A stretch of 64,000 nucleotides of DNA. Origin: Panicum virgatum (taxonomy: Eukaryota > Streptophyta > Magnoliopsida > Poales > Poaceae). The stretch is taken from contig NC_053137.1 in the NCBI RefSeq assembly GCF_016808335.1, forward strand, positions 3,556,955 to 3,620,954, given 5' to 3'. Both the position numbers and the translations under genes were made by a program. The notes below the pieces were generated by a model. It did no database searches. It saw only the letters and a program-made list of their open reading frames with translations, and was not told the DNA's origin. This document shows positions 43,234 through 54,634 of this stretch, in pieces (position 1 is the first letter of the stretch; each line of letters starts with the position of its first letter).

Positions 43234-45960
43234 TGTTGTAACACTCGCATTTTCAATTTAGGAACCTAAATAAATTTAATTAGATTTGTTATAGGTTCGC
43301 TAAGATTTTATTTAATTTCTCTTGAATTTAGAGCATTCATCGTGAATATAAATAAATTACATATCTATAAAAATAAATATAAGGAAAATAGGGTTTGTGC
43401 ATTTTATGCCTCCTTTGCATTGTTTTCTTGCTTGCTGTTCAACTTGAATTTAAATTCCTTGAATTTGAATTGAAATTGTTTGAAACAATTTCAAAAATTG
43501 AAAACTTCTCTATCTCCCTTTCCCTTTTTCCAGCCCGGCCCAAAACCCCCCTCTCTCCCCCCTTCTTTTTCTTTTCTTCTCCCGGTCGACCCAACTCCTT
43601 CTCCCGACCCAACTCCCACGACGGCCAGTTCCACCTCTCCCCTCTCCCTCTTTTGCTGCCAGGCGGGACCAACCTGTCAGGTCCGCCTTCCCCGCCGAGC
43701 CAGGCTTGGTTTCGAGCCTGAACCCGGCCATGGCACACGCGCCGACGCTTCCCGCTCTGGGCCCGCACGTCGACTACCCTAGACCCCTATAAAAGGGACC
43801 CGTGACCCCCTTTGACCCGCATCCAAGCCGTTGCCGCCTCTGCGCCTCGCAAACCCTAGCCGCACCGCCGCTGCCTTTGTCGAGCTCGGAGCCGCTCACC
43901 ACGCCGTCGTTCCACCGCCTTTCTTCGACATCCGAGCGCACCCGGAGCTTCGGGTGGTGGTGAGCAACCTCGTCGGCCCCTTTTCCCTCGTTTTCCCCTC
44001 TGTCTTGCGCGGACTGGCTCGTCGGAGCAAGCTCCGGTGACCCACGCTGCCGCTTGTCGTTGCGCGCCCCGACCCAGCCTCTAACCCGCCTTTTCCGAGT
44101 GGTTAGATGTGTTCACCTTGTCACGTTTGACCTCCCAGTCCTAACCCGAGTCCGAACCGAAACCGAACGGCCATTTTCGGCCAACACCGGCGATTCGCCG
44201 CCGCGTTTCTCGCCGCCAACATCTTAGGACCACCGCCTCCGCCCCCACTTGCCGCGAGCCCTTAGATCTTGATCCAACGACCCAGATCTGATCCAAACTA
44301 GAGCCATCTGATCCAAAACTTAAGGCCCAGATTAGATCTGACCCGAGTCAAACCTAGACATACCGGTCAACTTAGGCTACTTTGCAAAAGAGCCCCTCTG
44401 TTTAGTGCGAATCAACCCGTAGTCAAACGCAGTTCAAAAGTAATTACAAAAAATCCCTTCCTTTTCTGTTTTAGCCTCTGCTCTTTTGTAAAATAGAACC
44501 CGCCGTCCTTAGTGCGTAGTTTTGCTTGCTAGCCCCTGCATTTAGGGTTTAATTATGTTTAGGTCCTTGTTTTCTTTACTCAGAACCCTTTTTCTTTCGA
44601 GTTTTTCGCAGATTAGCCCTAGAACTTTGTTTTGACCATAACTTTCTCGTTTTAACTCCGTTTTTAACTATTCTTGCACTCACGCGATCCTTGCAACATG
44701 TACAGTAGCTTTATAACCTCATTTTGTACTGTTTGCATTGATTGGTGTACTATTTCTTATGTATTGTACTTGCTTGTTTGTATGTATTTGTGTGATGCGA
44801 TAGATGGTGCGCCTTACGAGGATAAGCAAGAGCAAGGCTTTGAAGATCCTGATCAGCAGCGGCACTTTGAGGAAGGTAAGTGGACCCTTGATCATGCTTG
44901 TTGTCCCATAATTACCAATTATTCACATTTACTTTATATGCAATGCATGAGTATATAACATGACGGGTCCAAATTAAGGATGTGCCTAGTTTGTTTATCC
45001 CTACTTGATCAAACTTGGGTTTACTTTATTGTTGTAGCTATGCTAATTGCTCTCATACTAGACTAAGGTTGTCAACTTGGAAACAATGATACACTTGTTT
45101 ACTTCATGTTCCGGTATACCTGTTTTTATAATAAAGATCATATGATTTAATTGGAACATGGAGAGCTACCCAAGAAAACAGTACAACCACAATATCACAT
45201 GGCTATGATCTTGGCTAACTAATTAGAAACTCTAGCTTGTAACAATCTTACCGAAAGGGCAAGAGGGGATGCATCGACGGGGTATAGCTCAGTCCTCTTG
45301 AAGTTTTGTTTTAGGGTCCTTAGCTAAGGTACCTCCTCATTAGGGAGAGTTATGACCGCTTTGACTTGAAACCTTAGCGGGCTGTCATAGGTTAAGGGAT
45401 CTTTGTAAAGGCTTCGTAATGAACCTCTCGCCACTCACCAAAGGAAGTGTTTAAGGATCTTGCAAACCTAGGCGATATATGGGAACCCGAATTGTGATGA
45501 AAGTGTACAACCTCTGCAGAGTGTAAAACTGATATATCAGCCGTGCTCACGGTCATGAGTGGCTTGAACCCTCACATGATAATTGAACTTCAAGATGATC
45601 TAAATTGATGTTCTTAGTTATGGTTACTGTTTTACTTCTTTTACTTATCTCTTTTACTTCTTTTACTTATCTCTAGGATAATGGTATACACTTACACTTA
45701 GTTAATGCTTGCTAATTAAAATTTGATCAACTAAAAGTGATCATCGCAATCAAACCATGTCAGCTATTCCTTGAATTAGCCTTGCATGTAGTATAATTTC
45801 TTCTTACCACTTTTGAGTACCGACTATAAGAGTACTCACGCTTGCATAACACTGTTCAGACCAAGATAACTGTCCGGAGTTCCCTGAAAACTTCGAGGAG
45901 TTCTAGGCGTATGTCTCCCAGTCATCTGCATGTGAAGATGAAGTTCCGCTGTTACTCTGA
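43234..45960 (+). mobile_element. Tekay-like LTR, 3'-truncated
   Basis: Starts tgttgtaacactcgc (TG at 43234 or 43237). A pyrimidine-rich leader, AT-rich middle, the conserved acidic exon block (44804-44875), a cctctgcagagtgtaaaac block (45510) and a second acidic exon block (45860-45906) occur in the same order as in the solo LTR at 4108-7107, but with strong divergence. Homology stops near 45960, before the LTR 3' end, and no target duplication is visible. Confidence 0.65.
44804..45906 (+). other. Two-exon acidic reading frame in truncated LTR
   Basis: Exon A (44804-44875; reads DGAPYEDKQEQGFEDPDQQ with the first base of its opening codon supplied by the preceding exon) follows a TAG acceptor and ends at a GTAAGT donor. 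Exon B (45860-45906) follows TTCAG, reads DQDNCPEFPENFEEF and stops with TAG. Phases equal those of the counterpart at 5556-6846, while the sequences differ widely. Function unknown. Confidence 0.45.
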
Positions 45961-45981
45961 GACACTACTAATTGCTCTCAG

Positions 45982-46715
45982 ACCCAAACCTGACCATCAC
46001 CTTACTAGTAACCGTGACATGATGGAAGAAGAGTGGTGCATGATCTGACAGACAGAGGTAGTTCATGACCTTGCCTATGACTAGGTTGCATTGCCATTCG
46101 AAAATAGGACTCGGAGGCACTGAGAACATCAGTGGTGCAGTGTTTACAGTAGACGTTTGCTAAGGGATAGTCAAAACAAATGCGTCAGTTACTCACATGT
46201 TGAATGAATTTTGTATAATTCATGTGAGAGAAGAAACTAAGTCTATACAATAAGGATCAGTAAATGGCGGTCGCTCAAAACATATGTATCAGTTACTCAC
46301 ATGTTGAATGAATTTTGCATAATTCATGTGAGCAAAACTAAGTCTGTAGATAAATTTCTGGAAGCGGATGCTAAAAGGATCAGTATAAATGGCGGAGGTT
46401 CAGAGATTGGTCGCGGGGATCAAGCATGGCCTTAGGACATGACACCTACTGAAATGGACTCCAATCTGGTCTTATTGTCAGAATGATGGTGGTGTTAACC
46501 GCGTGATACTAACACTGCCTGATCGATCTTGCTAGCTGATGCCATATGGATGTCCAAATGAACACCAAAAAAGCCTGAAGAAAGACTAACCATAATGTTC
46601 AAAATCAAAAGCAATTAATTAAATTGTCTATATATTTCCTCAGCATATTATTAGACTTTTGATCGCCGATTATATTGTTCTGGGTATTCGACAAAATATT
46701 GTTCAAGAGCCAGAT
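45982..46715. repeat. Dispersed repeat copy A plus hairpin duplications
   Basis: 45982-46170 is similar to 56760-56970 and 57770-58010 (taaccgtgac, agtccatggcc-like, gttgcattgccatt, ggaggcact, gtttgctaaggga words). Within it, a ~60-bp unit with an inverted pair ctcacatg...catgtgag occurs twice (46190-46235 and 46296-46335). No coding potential. The rest up to the CACTA target site is unassigned. Confidence 0.6.
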
Positions 46716-46749
46716 GCACACTGCCAGAAAACTGCTCATTCGTTCGTGG

Positions 46750-47035
46750 AGGTTAGTACCGGGCGCACTTTGGCCCGGTATTAACGTGCATATTTAGTAT
46801 TGGGCCAAAGCTACAGTACCCCCTTGGAGCCATTTAGTACCGGCTGGAGCCATCAGCCGGCACTAAAGTGCGTTACCGACAGCCGGGCGCAACGGCTAGG
46901 TGGCCACTTAGTACCGGCTGGAGCCACCAGCCGGTACTAAATAGAGCCGAGCCAATTTAGTACCGGCTAGTGGCTTCAGTCGGTACTAAATTGCGACTTC
47001 TAGTACCGGTTGGATCCACCAGCCGGTACTAATCC
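46750..47035. repeat. CACTA left subterminal hairpin array
   Basis: Five ~38-bp palindromic units of the form ttagtaccggctggagcca ... ccagccggtactaa. In En/Spm-type elements subterminal arrays bind the element's DNA-binding protein and are needed for excision. Confidence 0.85.
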
Positions 47036-47041
47036 GCCCAC

Positions 47042-47048
47042 TATAAAT
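47042..47048 (+). promoter_or_regulatory. TATA box of CACTA gene 1
   Basis: tataaat directly after the left subterminal array, followed by a C/T-rich leader; likely promoter of the transposase gene. Confidence 0.5.
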
Positions 47049-47391
47049 CAGCTCGTCTTCTTCTTCCCCGAGTCTGAGCCAACCATTTGACCGAGCTCAG
47101 GCTTTCTTCCCATTGCGAGTTAGAGAGGAGGTGCTGCCCCATTTTCTCAAGTTTTGTAGAGATTTTACTCATCCAAGTGCACTAAAGATTTGCAACTTCT
47201 TCCTCTCTTGTTTGATGGTATTTATTATTTGTTTCATGCTCTGTAGTTTGAGATATTTGTGATTTTTAGAAATATATAGAATGAGCACGTTTTCTATGAT
47301 TTATCGATGGATTCGAGATGCATAGAACCCATTACTTGAATTTGGAGAAGGTGTATTGGATAGTTTCAATGTGGATAATTTATAGGGATTT

Positions 47392-48570
47392 TTTTTAATT
47401 TTTTTCAAGTGGCATGGTTAATTAGTTTGGTATTTGTTATGCATTTAGTTGCATTATTTTAGCACTGTAATGATGTATTTATTCGGGCTCATATGGAAAC
47501 CATCGAGAAGTTTAAAAAATATATGTTTCAGATCATGAATATGTCGTTAACCTTAATCCTGCAATGAAAACACTGCTATTCGAGGCTAGCACCGATATCC
47601 ACGATGCGGTGCGGTATATAGGAGGACGTGATGAAGGAGTACGGTCTTGGTCTCAATTATGAAATCCACACCTTTTGAGCGAGTTGAGAATGAAATTATC
47701 TAGACCAAGGCCGTACTCCTTCATCTGGTCCTATTGTACCACACTGTGTCGTGGATGTCAATAGTAGCCCCGAATGTCAGTGTTATCACTGCAGGGTCAA
47801 GGTTGACGACATAGACATGTTTCGAAACAAATATTTTTTTCTTCTCGATGGTTTTAGAGAAAGTAAGCATGAAACAAAACCGCGAACATTAATTGCGCAT
47901 CCCCCTTATGGTGTGGAACGACGTGTTTGCATTGAACTGAAGAGTATCAAAATAATTATGGTTTACAATTTATGCTTTCATTTTAATTCTAATAATTTGT
48001 TTAGATTTTTTTCAATTTTTTTCAAGTGGCATGGTTAATTAGTTTGGTATTTGTTATGCATTTAGTTGCATTATTTTGGCACTCTAATAATGTATTTATT
48101 GGGGCTCATATGGAAACCATCGAGAAGTTTTAAAAATGTATGTTTCGGATCATGAATATGTCGTTAACCTTGATCTTTCGGTGAAAACTCTGCTATTTGG
48201 GGGCTAGAATCGATATCCACGATGCGGTGCGGTATATATGAGTACGCAATGAAGGAGTACAGTCTTGGTCCCAATAATGAAATCCTTCATCGGGTCCTAT
48301 TGTACCGCACTGTGTCGTGGATGTCAATACTAGCCCCGAATGTCAGTGTCATCACCGCAGGGTCAAGGTTAACGACATAGATATGTTTCGAAACAAACAT
48401 TTTTTCTTCTCGATGATTTTAGAGAAAGTGAGCATGAAACAAAGTCGCTAACATTGATTGCGCATCCCTTATAGCGTGAAACGACGTGTTCACGTTGATC
48501 TGAAGAGTGTCAAAATAATTATGGTTTACAATTTATGTTTTCATTTTAATTCTAATAATTTGTTCAGATT
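47392..48570. repeat. Tandem duplication inside CACTA, ~610 bp x 2
   Basis: The second unit (about 48008-48570) repeats the first (about 47392-48007), starting in tttttcaagtggcatggtta and including gagaagttt, the gatatccacgatgcggtgcg stretch and attctaataatttgtt. Each unit also has an imperfect inverted pair: ccacgatgcggtgcggtata versus the complement of attgtaccacactgtgtcgtgg, enclosing gaaggagtac and gtactccttc. Non-coding upstream part of the element. Confidence 0.8.
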
Positions 48571-48658
48571 TTTACATTTATTTGATTAGTGGACTGAAAT
48601 TAGTTTTGTTTCTTAATGAGACATATAATAGACATGTTATTAATATTACTTATTAGAA

Positions 48659-49027
48659 ATGCCTTTGCAACATGATGCCTTTGAGCATCGAGCTGCGGCT
48701 CGGGCGGCGGTACGCAATCAATTGGAGCGCACCGGTCATTCGCTTGAGTTCCACCCTACAGAGCGTGTTGGTCTTGTTAGCGGTCGTATTCGTCGTTTGA
48801 TTAAGAAAGCTTTTTATATATTCTCCCTTAGCAAAGAAAGCCTTAAATTTTATCATGAATTTAATGTCGAGTTGCATGGTACTGATGATGATCGTGAGTT
48901 GATGGCTCGATATAATGCAAGATGTGAAGAGTCGGGGCTGGCGGAATATGACAGTTCCGTGTCAAGACTTCGCGAGGCAGTTCACAAGGCATTGGTCCAA
49001 AGATCTCATGATAGTAGTTTGTATTAG
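48659..49027 (+). CDS. Unassigned CACTA-internal ORF
   Basis: 122-codon frame from ATG 48659 (MPLQHDAFEHRAAARAAVRN ... LREAVHKALVQRS), upstream of the transposase and in the same orientation. Charged, with Arg/Glu-rich helices likely. I do not recognise a domain. It may be an accessory exon of the element or a captured fragment. Confidence 0.4.
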   Translation: MPLQHDAFEHRAAARAAVRNQLERTGHSLEFHPTERVGLVSGRIRRLIKKAFYIFSLSKESLKFYHEFNVELHGTDDDRELMARYNARCEESGLAEYDSSVSRLREAVHKALVQRSHDSSLY

Positions 49028-49255
49028 ATAGCTAGCATGTAGTGTAATGTATATATTAATTTGGACTTCTATTTATCATGTTGTGTAATTTAAGCATGCA
49101 GTGTAATGTATCTATTAATTTGGACTTCTATTAATTTTGTATTTCAATGTTAAATTCACAGAAATGGCTTTTGTATTTCATTATGTTATGTGCCAAATTA
49201 AATGATATGAATATAAAAAAAATAATATTGTTACTTAATTTAAAATTGTAGATCG

Positions 49256-52200
49256 ATGGACCGACAATGGATGTACGGCGACCGGTGCACCATGGCGTGG
49301 ATTAATGGTCTAAAGTCTTTTCTCGATGCGGCGGAGGCCCACAAGTCATCGAAAGATTTTATGTGTTGTCCGTTCCGCGTTTGCCAAAATAAAAAGAAAT
49401 ACTCTAAGAGAAGCACTCTACATGTCCACATTTATGAAAAGGGTTTTATGGATAACTATACTCTTTGGACTAAGCACGGTGAACCTGGAGTTGTGATGCA
49501 AGATGGTGAAGAAGATGATGATCATCATATTACAGACTGGGCTCATCTATATGAAGCGGGAGCCTTTGAAGATGAACCCGTGGACGATGCTGAAGAAATG
49601 GACAAGGCTGGAGAAAATGCTTCAGAAGACCAACTACTTGATGAATTAGGTCAGGTTCTAGTGGATTCACAAAGAGACTGTGAAACTTTAAAGGAGTCAA
49701 AGAAGTTTGAGAAGATGTTGGAGGATCACAAAAAATTATTGTATCCAGATTGCAAGCAGGGGCTTAAAAAGTTGGGTACCGCACTTGAAATGCTGCAGTG
49801 GAAGGCTGCTAATGGTGTCACCGATAAGGGATTTGAGGAGCTACTTGGAATCATAAAGAACATGCTTCTATAGGGGAATGAACTGCCCTCTACAACATAC
49901 GAAGCAAAGAAGGTTGTTTGCCCTCTTGGATTGGAGGTACAGAAAATTCACGCATGTCCTAACGATTGTATTCTCTATCGAGGTGAAGAATATGAGAAAC
50001 TAGATGCTTGTCCTGTCTGTGATGCAAAACGGCACAAGATCAGGCAAAATGATCCTGGTGAGGTCGACGGGGAGCCCGTCAAGAAAAAAATTCCCGCTAA
50101 GGTGATTTGGTATTTCCCAGTAATATCACATTTGAAGCGCTTTTTCAGAAATAAATACAATGCTAAATTGATGTGGTGGCATAAAGAAGAGCGTAAGCAA
50201 AATCAGATGTTGAGACACCCTGCGGATGGGTCCCAATGGAGAAATGTGGATAGAGAATTCTCAGATTTTGATAACGACCCAAGGAACATAAGATTCGATT
50301 TAAGTACGGACGGAATGAATCCATTCGGCGAGTGGGGCAGCAGTCACGGTACATGGCCTGTGATCCTCTGTATGTTCAACCTTCCTTCTTGGCTATGCAT
50401 GAAGCGGAAGTACATGATGATGCCAGTGCTTATCCAAGTCCCAAAACAACCGGGCAATGATATTGACGTGTACCAAAGACCGTTGGTTGATAAACTTTTG
50501 TTGCTGTGGAAGTAGGAAGGTGTACGTGTTTGGGACGAGTACAAACAGAAAAATTTTGACCTGTGAGCATTGCTTTTCGTTACCATCAACGATTGGCCTG
50601 CACTTAGCAATCTATCCAGACAGTCGAATAAGGGATACTAGGCATGCACTCATTGTCTAGAAGAAACCGATAGTTTGTATCTAAAAAATTGTAAGAAGGT
50701 CGTGTATATGGGTCATCGTCGATTCCTTCCCCTCAACCACCCCTTGAGAAGAAAAGAAAAATATTTTAAAGGGGAACCAGAAACTCGTGCTAAGCCTATG
50801 TTCTAAAACGGGAAGCGTGTTTTCTCGATGGTGAAGGATGTCCATGTCGTATTTGGAAAGGGCCATGGAAGCCAACAAGTTTTGAATGATGAAAATGATC
50901 ATGCCCCAATGTGGAAGAAGAAGTCCATACTATGGGAGCTCCCATATTGGGAAGTCCTGGAGGTCCGCAATGCAATCGATGTGATGCACTTGACGAAGAA
51001 TCTTTGCGTGAACCTATTAGGATTCATCAGTACGTATGGGCAGTCGAAAGATACACTTGAAGCAAGACGTGATTTGAAAGAAACAAATCAACGAGAAGAC
51101 CTACGTCCTGAGAAGAGAAAAAATGGACAGCACTACATACGTCCTGCTAGCTACACTCTCAGCAAAGAGGAGAAGGAAAACATGTTTGATTGCTTGAACA
51201 GTATGAAGGTACCGTCTGGTTACTCCTCGAATATGCAGGGGAGAATTAATATGAAAGAGAAAAAGTTCACAAACTTAAAGTCTCATGATTGCCACGTTCT
51301 GATGACCCAATTGCTTCCAGTTGCGCTGGTGGGTATTCTACCAGAAAAATGTAAGATTAGCAGTGGTGAAGCTATGTGCCTTTCTTAATAAATTTCACAG
51401 AAGGCAATCGATCCAAATAAGCTCACAAGGCTATAGAATGATGTGGTCCAATGTCTTGTCAGTTTTGAGATGGTCTTTCCACCTTCGTTCTTTAATATTA
51501 TGACCCATCTCCTGGTGCATATTGTGAAAGAGATAAACATTTTAGGCCCTGTATTTCTACACAATATGTTTCCATTCGAGAGATACATGGCAGTCTTAAA
51601 TAAGTACGTTCGAAATCGTTCTCGGCCAGAAGGATGTATCGCCAAGGGCTACGAAACAGAGGTGGTCATTGAGTTTTGTGTTGATTTCATTGACGAACTT
51701 AGTCCGATTGGAGTCCCCATATCACGCTATGATGGGCGACTGAAAGGAAAGGGCACACTAGGTAAGAAATCTAATATGCACATCCCTGAAAGTGAAATCC
51801 ACAGAACAAATTTCACCGTTCTACAGAATTCATCCCTCGTGGCCCCATATATGGATGAGCACATGAATATTGTCTGGTCTGAAAACATAGGGAAGTCTGA
51901 GGCCTGGATTACACATCATCAAATAGATAGCTTTGCGGTTTGGCTTAGAAGGAAACTCATGAGTGATAGCACGATTGATGTACAACTGCAATGGCTTGCT
52001 AGGGGACCATCGGCCACAATCATCCAATACCAAGGGTATGAGATCAATGGATATACATTTTACACAAGAGCCCAAGATGAAAAGAGCACGAACCAAAATA
52101 GTGGTGTGCGTATTGATGCAATAGGCCATGATAGAAATAAGGACAGCTACTTTGGTGTCATAGAGGAAATATGGGAGCTAGACTATGGGCCTTTGAAGAT

Positions 52201-52588
52201 TCCTATGTTTTGGTGCCAATAGATGAATTGAGTTGGAGGCGGCATAACGACAGACCGGTATGGGATGACAATAGTGGACTTCAAAAAAATTGGATATAAA
52301 AACAAACCATTCCTCCTTGCCAAGGATGTGACGTGGTTGTTCTATGTGAAGGACATGGCAAGCAAACCTAAGAAAAATCAAGGCAAGTCCAACGACGAGC
52401 CAAAACGCCTCATAATTCTTCTAAGAAAAAGAAAAATTATTGGAGTTGAAGACAATTCGGACAAGTCAGAAGACTTTGAACAGTTTGATGATCGTCCTCC
52501 ATTCTCGGTCGATGTTGACCCAGCATCCTGTTATCGAAAGAGGACGCTCCTTACTTGCGCCGTGATCATGATCAAGGGACATTCATAA
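49256..52588 (+). pseudogene. CACTA transposase (TNP2/TNPD-like), decayed
   Basis: Starts MDRQWMYGDRCTMAWINGLK (transposase-associated N-terminal domain with a CCPFRVCQNKKKY zinc-type motif), followed by the transposase_21 family region (KIHACPNDCILYRGEEYEKL, HPADGSQWR, STDGMNPFGEW, QVPKQPGNDIDVY, IDVMHLTKNLCVNLLGF), a DUF4218-type part (VFPPSFFNIMTHLLVH, LHNMFPFERYMAVL) and a DUF4216-type part (IQYQGYEINGYTFYT, IEEIWELDYG, KDVTWLFYVKD). The whole gene stays in one frame but has at least eight stops (TAG 49871, TAG 50513, TGA 50564, TAG 50639, TAA 50804, TAG 51434, TAG 52220, TGA 52229) and a pair of compensating one-base shifts around 51347-51395. Non-functional. Confidence 0.9.
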
Positions 52589-53122
52589 AAAGAAAGATTA
52601 TCAACGTTCCATTAAACAATGATGTGTAATTAATCTGTTGTACTTTGACGTTTATGTGACGAGTTTAGAGCGTAAACCTATGTTGTGATGTAAAGTATAA
52701 AACTATTAATTTTTTAGTTACAATGGTATTTTTCATTTTTTATGCATTTGAATAAATTAGGTGCTTAAATAGTAAATATTTGCATTTTTATGAATTTGTA
52801 TAATACTTTAGACACTAAAACACATTTGAGACACTAATATAACAAATTTATCTATTTTCTAGGATTTTATTGAATTTATTGCACATAAAACATATTTAAA
52901 CGAATTGAAATTTGAAATTTAGTGTCAATACTTTGAATTTAGTGCAAAGACTAATACTTATATGGATTAACATATGTTTAACAATAATAATATAATTTTG
53001 CATGGTGAAAATAGTACATAAATCTATTTTTTTAATCATTTATTGAATTTTATTGCACATAAAACATATTTAGACGAATTACAAAACAATTACAAAACTG
53101 AAAAAGGCAGAATCGTTTTGGG
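52589..53122. other. AT-rich spacer between CACTA genes
   Basis: Presumed 3' UTR and spacer after the transposase gene. Two copies of a ttgcacataaaacatattta word (52878, 53051). No ORF. Confidence 0.5.
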
Positions 53123-53322
53123 AGTTTAGTACCGGGCCATGGTTGCAGCTGGTACTAAATTGCCTCCCAAAATTTTCCCGCCTGTTGGGAACGTTTAGTA
53201 GCGGCTGTTGCCACGCCCCGGTACTAAACGGGGCAGTTTAGTACCAGCTGGTGCCACAAGCCGGTACTAAATATCGCAGTCGACAGTTTAGTACCAGGCG
53301 CATCCACGACCCAGTACTAAAC
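53123..53322. repeat. Internal subterminal-type hairpin array
   Basis: Four palindromic ~40-bp units (gtttagtaccgggccatgg ... gctggtactaaa and variants) like those at the CACTA ends, but 3.2 kb from the right end. A TATA box (ctatataa, 53331-53338) and GC-rich leader follow, as at the left end. Confidence 0.8.
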
Positions 53323-53330
53323 TGCCTCCC

Positions 53331-53755
53331 CTATATAACCGGAGAGACTTAGCGTTCGTCGCCATCACCCCTCCCCTCCCCCCGACGCGAGATCGACATC
53401 ACCTAACCACCGCTGCCCGTCGCCGTCGCCGCCTCCGCCGTTCGGCCCCATCGCGCGTGGCGCCCAAGGTCCTCCGCGCCGCCCTGCACTGCTCGCGTCG
53501 GCCCCGCACCACCCCCTCCGGCGCCCTCCGCGCGCGCCACCGCCGCCGCCCGTCGTCGAGTCGTACCATCGGACGCCGGCCTCCTCCGCGCTGCGCCGCC
53601 GCCCGTGTCTCCTCCGCGCCGTCGCCCTCAGCGCCCGCCGAGCAGCCTCCTCCGCCTGCGCCTCGCGCCGTCCAGCCTCAGCTCGTCCCTATCAGCGCCG
53701 CCGCACCGAACCGCCGCCGCCTCGAGCCTGCCCGATGTGAGGCCTCACGCTGATG
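53331..53755 (+). promoter_or_regulatory. TATA box and GC-rich leader of CACTA gene 2
   Basis: ctatataa at 53331-53338 followed by about 400 bp of CCG/CGCC-rich sequence. The GC-rich part is open in one frame (53457-53753) with Arg/Pro/Ala-rich content typical of GC bias, so I treat it as leader or first exon of unknown coding status. Confidence 0.45.
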
Positions 53756-53789
53756 TCAGCCATTTTTTTAATTAGTTTAAAGGAGTATT

Positions 53790-54200
53790 CTATTTTGTAA
53801 AAAAATGAAGAAAATTTAGAAAATTTAGAAAATTTGTAGTAAATTATACATATTTTTTCAAATTATATTAAATTTATTGAAATTTGTAGAAAATTTGTAA
53901 AAAATTGTAGATATATACGTAGAAATAATGAAAATAGTATGAAAATGTTAGGAATTGATACGCAAAAGTGAAAATTGTAGAAATTTTAAAAACTTTGTAC
54001 AAAATTATAGATATTTGTTCAAATTGTAGTAAATTTGTTGAAATTTGTAGAAAATGTATGGAAAATTATGGAAAATGCAGAGAAATTATGGAAAATTATG
54101 AAAAATGTATGGAAAATTATGGAAAATGTAGAGAAATTAAGATAATTTATGGAAAATTATGAAAAATGTATGGAAAATTATTGCTTAGGTATATTGTACA
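53790..54200. repeat. Low-complexity AT-rich repeats (gaaaattatggaaaa)
   Basis: Degenerate tandem words such as atggaaaattatggaaaatg occur many times, within the presumed first intron of CACTA gene 2. Confidence 0.7.
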
Positions 54201-54634
54201 GAACTATGTCTTTATATCTTGTAGTAATTATGGATATTGTACAAAAATCTTGTATATTATAGAAAACTACATGCCTTTACGGGCTTCACATTTTTTTATT
54301 TTATTTGGTATTGTTGAATTGTGTATGTTATGAAATGTATATGATGTAAATTTTGTCTTGTACAGCTTTATTTATTGAATTTCTATTTTTTGTAAATTTT
54401 AGTTTATTATACTATAAACTGGTGTAATTAGTAGAAAATCCTAGAAAATTTAGGGCACATTTTATCAAATTCAAGGACACGTTGTATATAAGATGTATAT
54501 GATGTAAGTTTTAAAAATTTTGTCCATGTATGCGTTGTACGGCTTTATCGATGGCGCACTTGTCATTTTTTTATACATTGTTAATTAGTACAAAATTGCA
54601 TATCATACATATGTTGATTCACATAGGAAACGAA

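Noticed and set aside
46750..47035. CRISPR-like array of regular repeats
   Set aside because: Units are palindromic subterminal repeats of a CACTA transposon in plant nuclear DNA, without unique spacers.
53457..53753. Arg/Pro-rich 98-codon ORF
   Set aside because: Explained by the CCG-rich leader of CACTA gene 2; no start context or homology recognised.
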